NCBI RefSeq assembly: GCF_009831215.1
Contig: NZ_WUTW01000001.1
Coordinates: forward strand, 1,133,324 to 1,197,323
DNA length: 64,000 bases
Source: Actinomadura rayongensis
GTDB lineage: Bacteria; Actinomycetota; Actinomycetes; Streptosporangiales; Streptosporangiaceae
Reading direction: 5' to 3'
Part shown: positions 36,359 to 44,925 of the stretch, piece after piece
How positions within the stretch are numbered: position 1 is the stretch's first letter
How the letters are laid out: every line of letters starts with the position of its first letter
Notes under the pieces: model-generated
Told to the model about the DNA's origin: nothing
The model's input: the letters and a program-made list of their open reading frames with translations, nothing else
The model's database searches: none
Program-made: the position numbers and the translations under genes

Positions 36359-36939
36359 CCCGGTTCCGTTCCCCGCGAATTGGCTGCGTTCCCAGCGGAA
36401 CGAGAGCGGGCGGGAACTCCGGGTAATTCCCGGCCGCGCGGTAATGGCGGGAGGCGCGGAATTTGGACCGTTCGATCGTGCGGCCGTCTCTTGTCGTCGC
36501 GCTCGACGGCCCTTTTCGCCCGGTGACGTTGGGTGAGTCTCGGTAGCGGTACGGCGCCGTGGCCGGGCTGAAGGACGCGGCACTGTGGCCTTCGTCACCC
36601 CCGCATTGTCATTTCCGCCTTTTCCTACAATATTGACTCCATGGGGGATGGTGCAGGCGGTCGGCCGCCGGACGTGCGGTCGCGCGCGCCGGGGCGGGCG
36701 CCGCGCGCCCGCCGGGACGCCGCCCGCCCGGAAGCGCCGGGCGGCCCGTTTCTTCGCGGCCGGAATATCGGCGTCCCGAATAGCTCTCACTCATGGTGTG
36801 CGCCGGAGAACGCCGCGTTACTTAACTTGCCCTTTACTCTCGCTTGCTATCCTGTGCAAGGGTCACCGTACGAGGTTTCCTCGGCGAATACGCACTTCCC
36901 CAGTCGCCCGGCGCACTGATCTCAGGGAGGACCAGCGAG
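36359..36939. other. Intergenic region between the core block and the polyketide cluster
   Basis: About 580 bp without a convincing gene. It contains a perfect inverted repeat CGTTCC/GGAACG at 36387-36402 and a small hairpin CCGGG/CCCGG near 36420. It also has an AT-rich stretch at 36815-36880 with TTGCCC at 36827-36832 and TATCCT at 36848-36853. The last pair is the best promoter candidate for the downstream regulator, though the 15-bp spacer is short. The TATCCT would give a leader of about 80 bases before the TTG start. Possible short ORFs here lack ribosome binding sites. Confidence 0.5.
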
Positions 36940-39747
36940 TTGTCGACCAGTCGCTCGTTTCAGGGAATGACGCTGACCGAACGGAGTGCGGAACTCTCGG
37001 TTCTCCGTGACGCCTTCCAGTACGGCACGGGGACGAGCACGGGCACGGTCGTCGCGATCGAGGGCCCGGTCGGAAGCGGCAAGACCCGGCTGCTGCGGGC
37101 CTTCGCCGCGGACGCGGCGGACGCGGCGGCGCTGGTGCTGAGCGCCGCGTGCTCCCGCCTCGAACAGGACATGCCGTTGGCGGCCGTCCACCAGTTGCTC
37201 CAGGACCGCGAGCCGCACGCGGCGGCCGAACCCGCCGTCCGGGCGCTCGTCGAGCGGGCCATGTCCGCCGTCGGCACCGAAGCCGAGGGGGCCCTCGTCA
37301 ACGCGGCCTGCCGCGAGACCCTGGCCTTTTTCCAGCGCCTCACCGAGCGGTGCCCGGTGGTCGTCTGCGTGGACGACGCGCACCACATGGACGCCGCGTC
37401 GGCGCACTGCCTGCTTTTCGCCCTGCGCAGGCTCCGGCCGCCACAGTTCATCATGCTCCTCGCCCGGTCCGACGGCCCGGCCGCGGAGAGCGCGCTGACG
37501 CACGGGGAACTGCTGTCCCAGGCCGGGTACCGGTCGGTCCGGACGCGTCCGTTGTCGCCCGCCGGGGTGCGCGAGCTCGTCGGCGCCCGGCTCGACGGGA
37601 CCGTCGACGTCGACGCGTTCGCGGCGGCCTGCCACCGGATCACGGGCGGCAGCCCCCGGCTCGTCGAGGCGATCCTCGACGACAACCCGGTCGGGGACCT
37701 GCTCGCCCGTCCCGACCGCGACGACCCGGTTCTCGGCGAGTCCTTCGACCGGGCCGTCCTGAGCTGCCTGTACCGCGGTTCGGAGCAGGTGGCCAAGCTC
37801 GCCCAGGGCATCGCGGTGCTCGGCGCGGCGCGCGCGTCCGTCCTGCCGGCGCGGCTCGTGGAGATGGAGCCGAACGCGGTCCAGGCGGGGATCGCCGAGC
37901 TGACCGGCATGGGCCTGCTCGACCGGGGCGGGTTCCGCGACGGCCGGGTGCGCCGGTCGGTCCTCGCGTCCATGGCGCCGCAGGCCCGCGCGGACCTGCA
38001 CTGGCGCGCGGCGGAACTGCTCCACGACGCGGGGGAGTCCACCCGGACGGTCGCCGGGCACGTCATCGCCGCCAACCGGGCCGGGGCCCCGTGGGCGATC
38101 GACGTGCTGCACGCCGCCGCCCGCCTGGCGACGTCCGAGCACGACGCCGACACCGCCCGCACCTGTCTGGAGCTGGCGGCGTGGACGGCCGTCGAGGACG
38201 ACCGCGAGGGCGGCCGGCGCGCCGAGACGCACGCGATGCTCCTGGACGTGATGTGGCGCGTCGATCCCGACGGCGCCGAGCAGTACGTCGCGAGCCTGAC
38301 GGCGGCGATGGCGCACGGCGGGCTCGAAGCGAGCCACACGGTCACGCTGATCCGGCACCTGCTGTGGTGCGGGCGGATCAGCGAGGCCGCCGAGGCGCTG
38401 ACGTCGCTCGCCCCCGCGATGGACGACCCGGCGGTGGCGTCGTCGCCGTTCGTCCGGATCCTCCAGTTGTGGTTGCTCCACTCGTTCCCGGTGCTCGCAA
38501 GGCTCCTGCCGCCGCCGGGCGGGGGAAGTGGGTGCCCTGGAACGCTCCTGAACGGCATCGACGTCCGGATGCGCTCCGCCGAGGCGCTGGCCGAGGTGCT
38601 GGCCAACGGCGCGGGACGGCACGTCCTGCTGCACACGCGCCAGGTCCTCCAGAGCCAGCTGTGCAGCGAGCTGAGCTTCGAGTCGGTCTATTCGGCCCTG
38701 CTCACGCTGCTGTACTCCGAGCAGTTCGCCGAGGCGGCGCAGTGGTGCGACAGCCATCTCGCCGTCGCGGCGCAGCGGGACGGGTCGCCCTGCCACGCGA
38801 TGCTCCTCGGCCTGCGCGCCGAGATCCATCTGCGGACCGGGGACCTGGTCGCCGCCGAGCGCGCCGCCCGCCGCGTGACGGCGCTGTTCGCCGAGCGCCG
38901 CTGGGGCGCGGTGTCCGAACTCCCGCTGGGCTGCCTCCTCCAGGCGCAGATCGCGCTCGGCAAGCTGGACGAGGCGGCGGAGCTGGTCGAGCGGCGGGTG
39001 CCGCTCGGGTTCCTTCAGAGCCGCAGCGGGCTCGGCTACCGGTACGCGGTCGGGCGGTTCCGGCTCGCGACCGGCGACCCGCAGGCCGCGCTGGACGACT
39101 TCGTGGACTGCGGCGACCTCGCCCGCGCGTGGAGTCTCGACGCGCCGACCCTGGTGCCCTGGCGCGCCGGGGCGGCCGAGGCGCTGCTCCGGCTCGGCCG
39201 CCCCGAGCGCGCGCGGGAACTGCTCCAGGAGCAGCTCGCCCTCGTCGGCGACCGGTATCCGCGGGTGCGCGGGATGACGCTGCGCCTCCTGGCCCGCGCG
39301 GCCGACGTGCAGGAGCGGCGCGCCCTGCTCACCGAGGCCGAGGAGCTGCTGCGCGCGTCCGGCGCCCGGTTCGAGCTGGCCGGGACGCTGATGGACCTCG
39401 GCGCCGTGCACAGCTCGATCGGCGCCGCGCGGCGCGCCCGGGTGGAGACCAGGCTCGCCCAGGAGATCGCCCGGGACTGCGGCGTGGCGGCGCTGGCGCC
39501 CCGGCCCGACGCGGCGCCGGCCGGTTCGGACGCGGGCGTGGAGTCGCTGACGCACGCCGAGCGGCAGGTCGCGTCGCTGGCGGCGCGCGGCTACACCAAC
39601 CGGGAGATCGCGGCGGAGCTGTTCGTGACGAGCAGCACCGTGGAGCAGCACCTGACGAAGGTGTTCCGCAAGCTCAAGGTGCGCCAGCGCGAGGAGCTGC
39701 CGGTGAGCCTCGGGCTGCGGGGCACGGGCCGGCCCGCGCGCCGGTGA
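36940..39747 (+). CDS. LAL-family LuxR transcriptional regulator, probable cluster activator
   Basis: A 935-residue large ATP-binding LuxR regulator of the kind that controls macrolide and polyene clusters. Walker A is GPVGSGKT (residues 42-49), Walker B VVVCVDDAHHMDAAS near residue 145, followed by the STAND/AAA-type ATPase domain and long TPR-like helical repeats. The C-terminus has a LuxR helix-turn-helix: LTHAERQVASLAARGYTNREIAAELFV and STVEQHLTKVFRKLKV. The chosen start is TTG at 36940 with GGGAGG nine bases upstream. The first ATG at 36967 lacks a proper site. Rare TTG starts lower translation. Its place beside the synthase genes suggests it activates them, which is inference. Confidence 0.92.
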   Translation: MSTSRSFQGMTLTERSAELSVLRDAFQYGTGTSTGTVVAIEGPVGSGKTRLLRAFAADAADAAALVLSAACSRLEQDMPLAAVHQLLQDREPHAAAEPAVRALVERAMSAVGTEAEGALVNAACRETLAFFQRLTERCPVVVCVDDAHHMDAASAHCLLFALRRLRPPQFIMLLARSDGPAAESALTHGELLSQAGYRSVRTRPLSPAGVRELVGARLDGTVDVDAFAAACHRITGGSPRLVEAILDDNPVGDLLARPDRDDPVLGESFDRAVLSCLYRGSEQVAKLAQGIAVLGAARASVLPARLVEMEPNAVQAGIAELTGMGLLDRGGFRDGRVRRSVLASMAPQARADLHWRAAELLHDAGESTRTVAGHVIAANRAGAPWAIDVLHAAARLATSEHDADTARTCLELAAWTAVEDDREGGRRAETHAMLLDVMWRVDPDGAEQYVASLTAAMAHGGLEASHTVTLIRHLLWCGRISEAAEALTSLAPAMDDPAVASSPFVRILQLWLLHSFPVLARLLPPPGGGSGCPGTLLNGIDVRMRSAEALAEVLANGAGRHVLLHTRQVLQSQLCSELSFESVYSALLTLLYSEQFAEAAQWCDSHLAVAAQRDGSPCHAMLLGLRAEIHLRTGDLVAAERAARRVTALFAERRWGAVSELPLGCLLQAQIALGKLDEAAELVERRVPLGFLQSRSGLGYRYAVGRFRLATGDPQAALDDFVDCGDLARAWSLDAPTLVPWRAGAAEALLRLGRPERARELLQEQLALVGDRYPRVRGMTLRLLARAADVQERRALLTEAEELLRASGARFELAGTLMDLGAVHSSIGAARRARVETRLAQEIARDCGVAALAPRPDAAPAGSDAGVESLTHAERQVASLAARGYTNREIAAELFVTSSTVEQHLTKVFRKLKVRQREELPVSLGLRGTGRPARR

Positions 39748-39766
39748 CGCGCGTGCGCACGCGAAA

Positions 39767-39804
39767 GGGCGGGCGGCGACCCCGATGAGGGTCGCCGCCC
39801 GCCC
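39767..39804. terminator. Bidirectional terminator between the regulator and the flavin oxidase
   Basis: A perfect 16-bp stem (39767-39782 with 39789-39804) with a 6-base loop lies between the convergent stops. It is the strongest hairpin in the window. Confidence 0.85.
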
Positions 39805-39846
39805 GGTGCGCGGCCGGGGACGAGCGGGAGGGCCCCCGGCGGACGG

Positions 39847-41391
39847 TCAGGGGCGCGGCGCCACCGAGAGCGGGTGGTGGAAGACGTTGAGCGGATCCCA
39901 CCGGGCCTTCACGCGCTGGAGGCGCGGGTAGTTGTCCTTGTGGTACAGGACGCCGATCGGGATCGGTGAGGAGTTCCACTCGGGGCTGAGCAGGTCCAGG
40001 TCGGGCCAGTTCGGCGCGATGCCGTCGGTGTGGTCGTCCGGCTCGGGCACGCCGTGGGTCTCGGCGTGCAGGTCCCGGTAGAGCAGCCGGTTCCACGCGA
40101 GGTGCTCGGCGTCGCGGGAGGCGTCGTCCCACACGCTGTAGATGCCCGCGAGGATCGTGCCGCCGCGGTGCGGGAAGGCGGTCTCGTCCTCGGCGAGCGC
40201 GTTGATCTGCCCGCCGTAGGTCGTCAGCGACAGTCCCGAGGACGGGCTGGCGTAGTCGTCGCGGGTCAGGTGGCGGTAGGCGCGGGCGATCTGCTCGTCG
40301 GTGTACCGCGTCCGCAGGATGGCGATCTTGGACTTCCAGCGCGGCGGCCCGAGGACGCCCTGCGCGACGGACGAGTCCGGGAAGCCGAGCGCGGCGGTGA
40401 GCCACGGCCGGGTCGCGGACCGGCCGAACGTGGCCTTGGCGGGGACGCCGGCGGTGACCTCGCCGAGGAAGTCGTCCAGGAGCCGTTCGCTGCCCGGGAC
40501 GGTCGGGTCGATGTGCCCGACGACCTGCACGATTCCCGCCTCGATCCGGCGCAGGCTCAGCGTGGCGTACAGGTGCGTGCCCGGGGAGCCGGGGGCGCTG
40601 TTGTTCTCGCACCAGGCGCCGAAGTTCGCCGCGAGCCGGACGACCGCCTCCTCCGTCATCGCCGACCAGTCGAACACCGCGTGCCCGGTCGCGTGGGCGC
40701 GCGGGGGCGTCGGCAGCAGCCGGGCCGGATCGGTGCCCTCGGCGTCGCGCGAGCGCATCCAGAAGCGCGTCGCGATGCCGAACGTTCCGCCGCCGCCGCC
40801 GACGTGCGCCCACCACAGGTCCCGGTTCGGGTCGGACTCCTCGCGGGTGGCGACGACGGCGCGCGCCCGGCCGTCCGCGCCGACGACGACGACCTCGACG
40901 GCGTAGAGGTGGTCGGCGATGAGCCCGAGGCGGCGGGCCATCGTCCCGAAGCCGTTGCCCGGGATGTGGCCGCCCGCCGCGACCGCGTTGCAGTCCCCGC
41001 CGGGCAGCGTGACGCCCCAGCCGAACTCCAGCCTGCGGTACAGCTCGCCCATCGTCACGCCGGGCTCGATCGCGAACGCGTTCATCTCCGGGTCGAAGGC
41101 GAGCGCGCGCATCTCGGCGAAGTCGATCAGCGCCCGGACCTCGTCGTTGCCGACGATGCCGTCCAGGCAGTGGCCGCCCGAGCGCACGCCGATCCGCCGG
41201 CGCGCCCGGACGGCGTCGTCCACGGCCGCGACGACGTGCTCGGTCGTCCCGACGACGTGGACGCGGTCCGGGCTGCCCACGGTCCGTTTGTTGTAGCCGC
41301 GGTCCAGCAGCTCGGCGTAGCGCCGGTCGTGCGGCGTGACCGTGACCGGGCCGACGGGCGACAGCGACGGTTCTCGGGATGTCTCACGCAT
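39847..41391 (-). CDS. FAD-linked oxidase of the BBE (berberine bridge enzyme-like) family
   Basis: A 514-residue flavoprotein of the VAO/BBE group with an FAD-binding domain (about residues 40-220) and a C-terminal BBE motif region (DNYPRLQRVKARWDPLNVF). His74 in RSGGHC is placed for 8-alpha-histidyl flavin linkage and Cys134 in DCNAVAAGGH for the 6-cysteinyl link, with the same spacing as in bicovalent enzymes such as glucooligosaccharide oxidase and aclacinomycin oxidoreductase. Such enzymes oxidise sugars or alcohols of natural products. No signal peptide is seen. Start: ATG at 41391 with an AAAGGTG sequence; a longer frame to 41511 exists but looks unlike the family. Substrate unknown, tailoring of the polyketide plausible. 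Confidence 0.88.
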   Translation of the reverse strand: MRETSREPSLSPVGPVTVTPHDRRYAELLDRGYNKRTVGSPDRVHVVGTTEHVVAAVDDAVRARRRIGVRSGGHCLDGIVGNDEVRALIDFAEMRALAFDPEMNAFAIEPGVTMGELYRRLEFGWGVTLPGGDCNAVAAGGHIPGNGFGTMARRLGLIADHLYAVEVVVVGADGRARAVVATREESDPNRDLWWAHVGGGGGTFGIATRFWMRSRDAEGTDPARLLPTPPRAHATGHAVFDWSAMTEEAVVRLAANFGAWCENNSAPGSPGTHLYATLSLRRIEAGIVQVVGHIDPTVPGSERLLDDFLGEVTAGVPAKATFGRSATRPWLTAALGFPDSSVAQGVLGPPRWKSKIAILRTRYTDEQIARAYRHLTRDDYASPSSGLSLTTYGGQINALAEDETAFPHRGGTILAGIYSVWDDASRDAEHLAWNRLLYRDLHAETHGVPEPDDHTDGIAPNWPDLDLLSPEWNSSPIPIGVLYHKDNYPRLQRVKARWDPLNVFHHPLSVAPRP

Positions 41392-41536
41392 GCGAACACC
41401 TTTTCGTGGGTGCCGGTCGGCACGGGAAGTCGATGCGGCGCGGCGCACGCCGCCGGGCGATCGGCGAAGGCCGGGGTCCGGGGTTCTCGGGCAGGGGGCG
41501 CTCGACTGCATGAAACCTCGCGGCGCCGTCCCGGCG

Positions 41537-41571
41537 GAACAACGCGATATTGTTCGTTATTGATTCGTTAT
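41537..41571. promoter_or_regulatory. Operator-like inverted repeat with two direct repeats
   Basis: GAACAA-7 bp-TTGTTC (41537-41555) is a perfect inverted repeat of the kind bound by dimeric repressors. It merges into two copies of TTCGTTAT (41553-41560 and 41564-41571) spaced by 11 bp, one helical turn. It overlaps the end of the 32-codon ORF and lies about 145-180 bases before the flavin oxidase start. Confidence 0.45.
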
Positions 41572-41655
41572 CTCATGAGTAGAGCAAGAGGAAGAGTTCA
41601 CGGGCCGAGGATCGGGGAAGGTCTGGAGGTCCGTGCCATGGGTGTTGCGGCTCAT
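41557..41655 (-). CDS. Possible small peptide gene (32 aa)
   Basis: An ATG-started frame on the minus strand encoding a 32-residue peptide with MSRNTHGTDLQTFPDPRPV at the start, then a SSSCST cluster and HEITNQ. A weak ribosome-binding sequence (AAAGGGA) lies about 8 bases upstream. The polar peptide with a Ser/Cys/Thr-rich second half looks somewhat like a leader-core precursor, but no modifying enzyme is in the window and the ORF is short enough to be chance. It would be transcribed with the flavin oxidase 165 bases downstream. Confidence 0.3.
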   Translation of the reverse strand: MSRNTHGTDLQTFPDPRPVNSSSCSTHEITNQ

Positions 41656-41964
41656 TGGACGCGTCCCTTTCGTTCGTGCGGGCAGGGGGGTCGAGTTGTG
41701 GTCGGCTTCGGGTTGTTGCCGCTCTGACCTGCACAAACGATGTACTGAACCGGTGCGGCGCAACAAATCGTCAGGGGCGCTAGGGGGTTATTGGGGGGTG
41801 GGTTAGGGGTTGTTGGCTCGCGGCGGCTGTTCACATCATGGAGCCCGAACGCCGCCGCACGGCGAAGATGCCGGTGCGGTCCGCGTCCACCGGCGCCACG
41901 GGCCATCGTTCTTTCCCGCCTCCCCGTGCGCGCTTTCGTTCTTGCTCCCTTGCGAAGGATGGTT

Positions 41965-44925
41965 ATGGGCAGCCGCGCGACTGCGAATGACGGTCACTCC
42001 TTCGATCCCGAGGACGCGATCGCGATCGTGGGAATGGCCTGCCGTTATCCGGGCGCCGCGAATCCGGACGAATTCTGGGACCTGCTGCGGACGGGCGGGC
42101 AGACCGTCGCCGAGACGCCCGCCGAGCGGCGCGCGCTCTGGGCGTCGACGGGCGCGCCGGACGACGGCGACCGGTGGCCCCGGCACGGCTCGTTCCTGTC
42201 CGGCGTCGACCGGTTCGACCCGGCGTTCTTCCGCCTCTCGCCGCGCGAGGCCGCCGCGATGGACCCGCAGCAGCGGCTCATGCTGGAGCTGGGCTGGGAG
42301 GCCGTCGAGGACGCGCGCATCGTCCCGGCCGACCTGCGCGGCGCCCGGGTCGGGGTGTTCGTCGGCGCGATCTGGGACGACTACGCCCGGCTCGCCTACC
42401 GCGACGGGGCGCGGGCCAGCACGCAGCACACGATGACCGGCGTGCACCGGGGGATCATCGCGAACCGGCTGTCCTACGTCCTCGGCGTGCGCGGGCCCAG
42501 CATGGTGGTCGACAGCGGGCAGTCGTCGTCGCTGGTCGCGGTGCACCTCGCCTGCGAAAGCCTGCGGCGGGGCGAGGCGGACGCGGCCGTCGCGGGCGGC
42601 GTGAACCTCGCGCTGCTGCCGGAGTCGTCCGTCGTGTCCGGCGCGTGGGGCGGCCTGTCACCCGACGGGCGCTGCTACACCTTCGACGCCCGCGCGAACG
42701 GCTACGTCCGCGGCGAGGGCGGCGGCGCGGTCCTGCTGCGGCGGCTCGGCGACGCGCTGGCCGACGGCGACCGGATCTACTGCGTCGTGCGCGGCGGCGC
42801 CGTCAACAACGGCGCCGGGAGCAGCCTGACCACCCCGGCCGCGCCCGCGCAGGAGGACGTCCTGCGCGCCGCCTACCGCAGGGCGGGCGTCGCGGCGGCC
42901 GACGTCCAGTACGTCGAGCTGCACGGCACCGGGACCCCGCTCGGCGACCCGATCGAGGCGGCGGCGCTCGGCGCGGTCCTCGGCGCGGGCCGCGCGCCCG
43001 GCCGTCCGCTGCCGGTCGGCTCGGTGAAGACGAACGTGGGGCATCTGGAGGGCGCGGCGGGCATCACCGGGCTCATCAAGACGGCGCTGAGCCTGCGCCG
43101 CCGCGAGCTGCCGCCCAGCCTCAACTTCGCCGCGCCGAACCCGGCCATCCCGCTGGACGACCTCAACCTGTCCGTGCGGCGCGAGCCCGGCGCGTGGCCG
43201 GACGCGGACCGGACGCTCGTCGCGGGCGTCAGCGCGTTCGGCATGGGCGGCACGAACTGCCATGTCGTCCTGTCGGAAGGGCCGCGCGAGGCCGCCTCCG
43301 CCTCCGCGCCGCCGGCCCCCGCGACGGGCGTCCCCGTGACGCCGTGGATCCTGTCCGGACGGTCGGCGGAGGCGCTGCGCGGCCAGGCGTCCCGGCTCAG
43401 CGACGCGGCCCCGGCCGCCGCACCGGCGGACGTCGGCTGGTCGCTGGCCACGACCCGGACCCTGTTCGACCACCGCGCCGTCGTCCTCGGCGGGACCCGG
43501 GACGCGCTGCTCGCCGGCGTGGACGCGCTGGCCGCCGGGGATCCGGCGCCGGACGTCGTGTCCGGCGAGGTCGCGGGCGGCGGGCTCGGCGTGCTGTTCA
43601 CCGGCCAGGGCGCGCAGCGCGCCGGGATGGGGCTGGAGCTGCACGCGGCGTTCCCCGCCTACGCGGCGGCGTTCGACGAGGTGTGCGCGCTGGCCGATCC
43701 GCTGCTCGGCCGGTCGCTGCGCGAGGTGATCGCGTCCGGGGACGGCCTGGACCGGACCGCGTTCACCCAGATCGCGCTGTTCGCCGTCGAGGTCGCGGCG
43801 TTCCGGCTCGTGGAGTCGTGGGGCGTGCGGCCCGCCTGGGTGTCGGGCCACTCGGTCGGGGAGATCGCCGCCGCGCACGTCGCCGGGGTCCTGTCGGCCG
43901 CGGACGCCGTCCGGCTGGTCGTCGCGCGCGGACGGCTCATGCAGGCGCTCCCGGCGGGCGGCGCGATGCTCGCCGTCGAGGCGCCCGAGGAGGACGTGCT
44001 CGAACTGCTCGGCGACGGCGGGCGCGTCGCCGTCGCGGCCGTCAACGGACCCGCGTCGGTCGTGGTGGCCGGGGACGAGCGCGAGATCGACCGGATCCGG
44101 GACGCCGTGCGCGCGCAGGGCCGCCGGTCCAAGCGGCTGAACGTCAGCCACGCCTTCCACTCGCCGCTCATGGACCCGATGCTGGACGACTTCCGCGCCG
44201 TCGTGGCGGACCTGTCGTTCGCGGCGCCGCAGATGACCGTGGTCTCGGCCGTCACGGGCCGGATCGCGGCGGACGAGCTGCGCTCCCCGGACTACTGGGT
44301 GCGGCACGCCCGCGTGCCCGTCCGGTTCCTCGACGCCGTCCGCGCGATGGAGGCGGCGGGCGCGGCGACGCTGCTCGAACTGGGGCCGGACGCGGTCCTC
44401 GCCCCGATGGCCGCCGAGTGCGCCGTCGCGCCCGGCGCGGTGCGGGCCGTGCCGCTGCTGCGCGCGGACCGGGACGAGCCGGGCGCGGCGCTGACGGCCC
44501 TGGCGCACCTCTTCGTCCGGGGCGTGGACGTGGCGTGGCCCGCCCTGTTCGCCGGGACCGGCGCCCGCACGGTGGACCTGCCGACGTACGCGTTCCAGCG
44601 CCGCCGGTACTGGGTCGACGCTCCGGCGCCGTCCGCCGATCCCGAGCCCGTCCGCGCCGCGACGGACACGGCCGGTCTCGTCGCCCGGCACGTCGCGGTG
44701 GCGCTCGGCTATTCCGCCGACGAGCGCGTCCCGTTCCGCACGTCTTTCTCCGACCTCGGGTTCGACTCGATGACGGCGGTGGAGTTCCGCAACGGGCTCG
44801 CCGCCGCGACCGGGCTCGCCCTTCCTGCGGGCCTGCTGTTCGACCATCCGACGCCCGACGCGCTGGCCGGGTATCTCCGCGCCCGGCTGGCCGGGGAGAC
44901 CGGCGAACCGGACGATCTCGCGGAC
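41965..44925 (+). other. PKS loading module: KSQ-AT(malonyl)-ACP
   Basis: The KS-like domain has DSGQSSSL with Gln186 in place of the active-site Cys, so it decarboxylates malonyl-ACP rather than condensing. The His residues in [10 protein letters not shown] and NVGHLEG are kept. The AT has GHSVGE with Ser630 and HAFH at 729-732, the malonyl type. The carrier attachment site is Ser935. The starter unit is therefore acetyl. Family knowledge: KSQ loading modules occur in many macrolide and polyether synthases. Confidence 0.92.

Larger units (their letters stand above)
41392..41964. other. Control region between the flavin oxidase and the PKS genes
   Basis: About 570 bp separating divergent genes, much richer in A and T than the surroundings between 41540 and 41790. 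It holds a 32-codon ORF on the minus strand, an operator-like inverted and direct repeat block, and a possible forward promoter TTGCCG (41716) with TGTACT (41741), 19-bp spacing. Runs of G (GGGGTTATTGGGGGGTGGG) occur near 41780-41810. The leader of the PKS transcript would be about 210 bases. The window shows no other gene here. Confidence 0.5.

Noticed and set aside
36585..36919. Short ORFs before the LAL regulator
   Set aside because: They lack ribosome sites, have low-complexity Arg/Pro/Gly translations and overlap the likely promoter.
41791..41964. Upstream extension of the first PKS protein
   Set aside because: The added residues are unlike any loading-domain opening and there is no ribosome site, while ATG 41965 has AAGGA just before it.
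42511..42531. Loading KS read as a mutated, broken condensing domain
   Set aside because: Gln in place of Cys with the rest intact is the known decarboxylating KSQ type at the start of a synthase, not decay.
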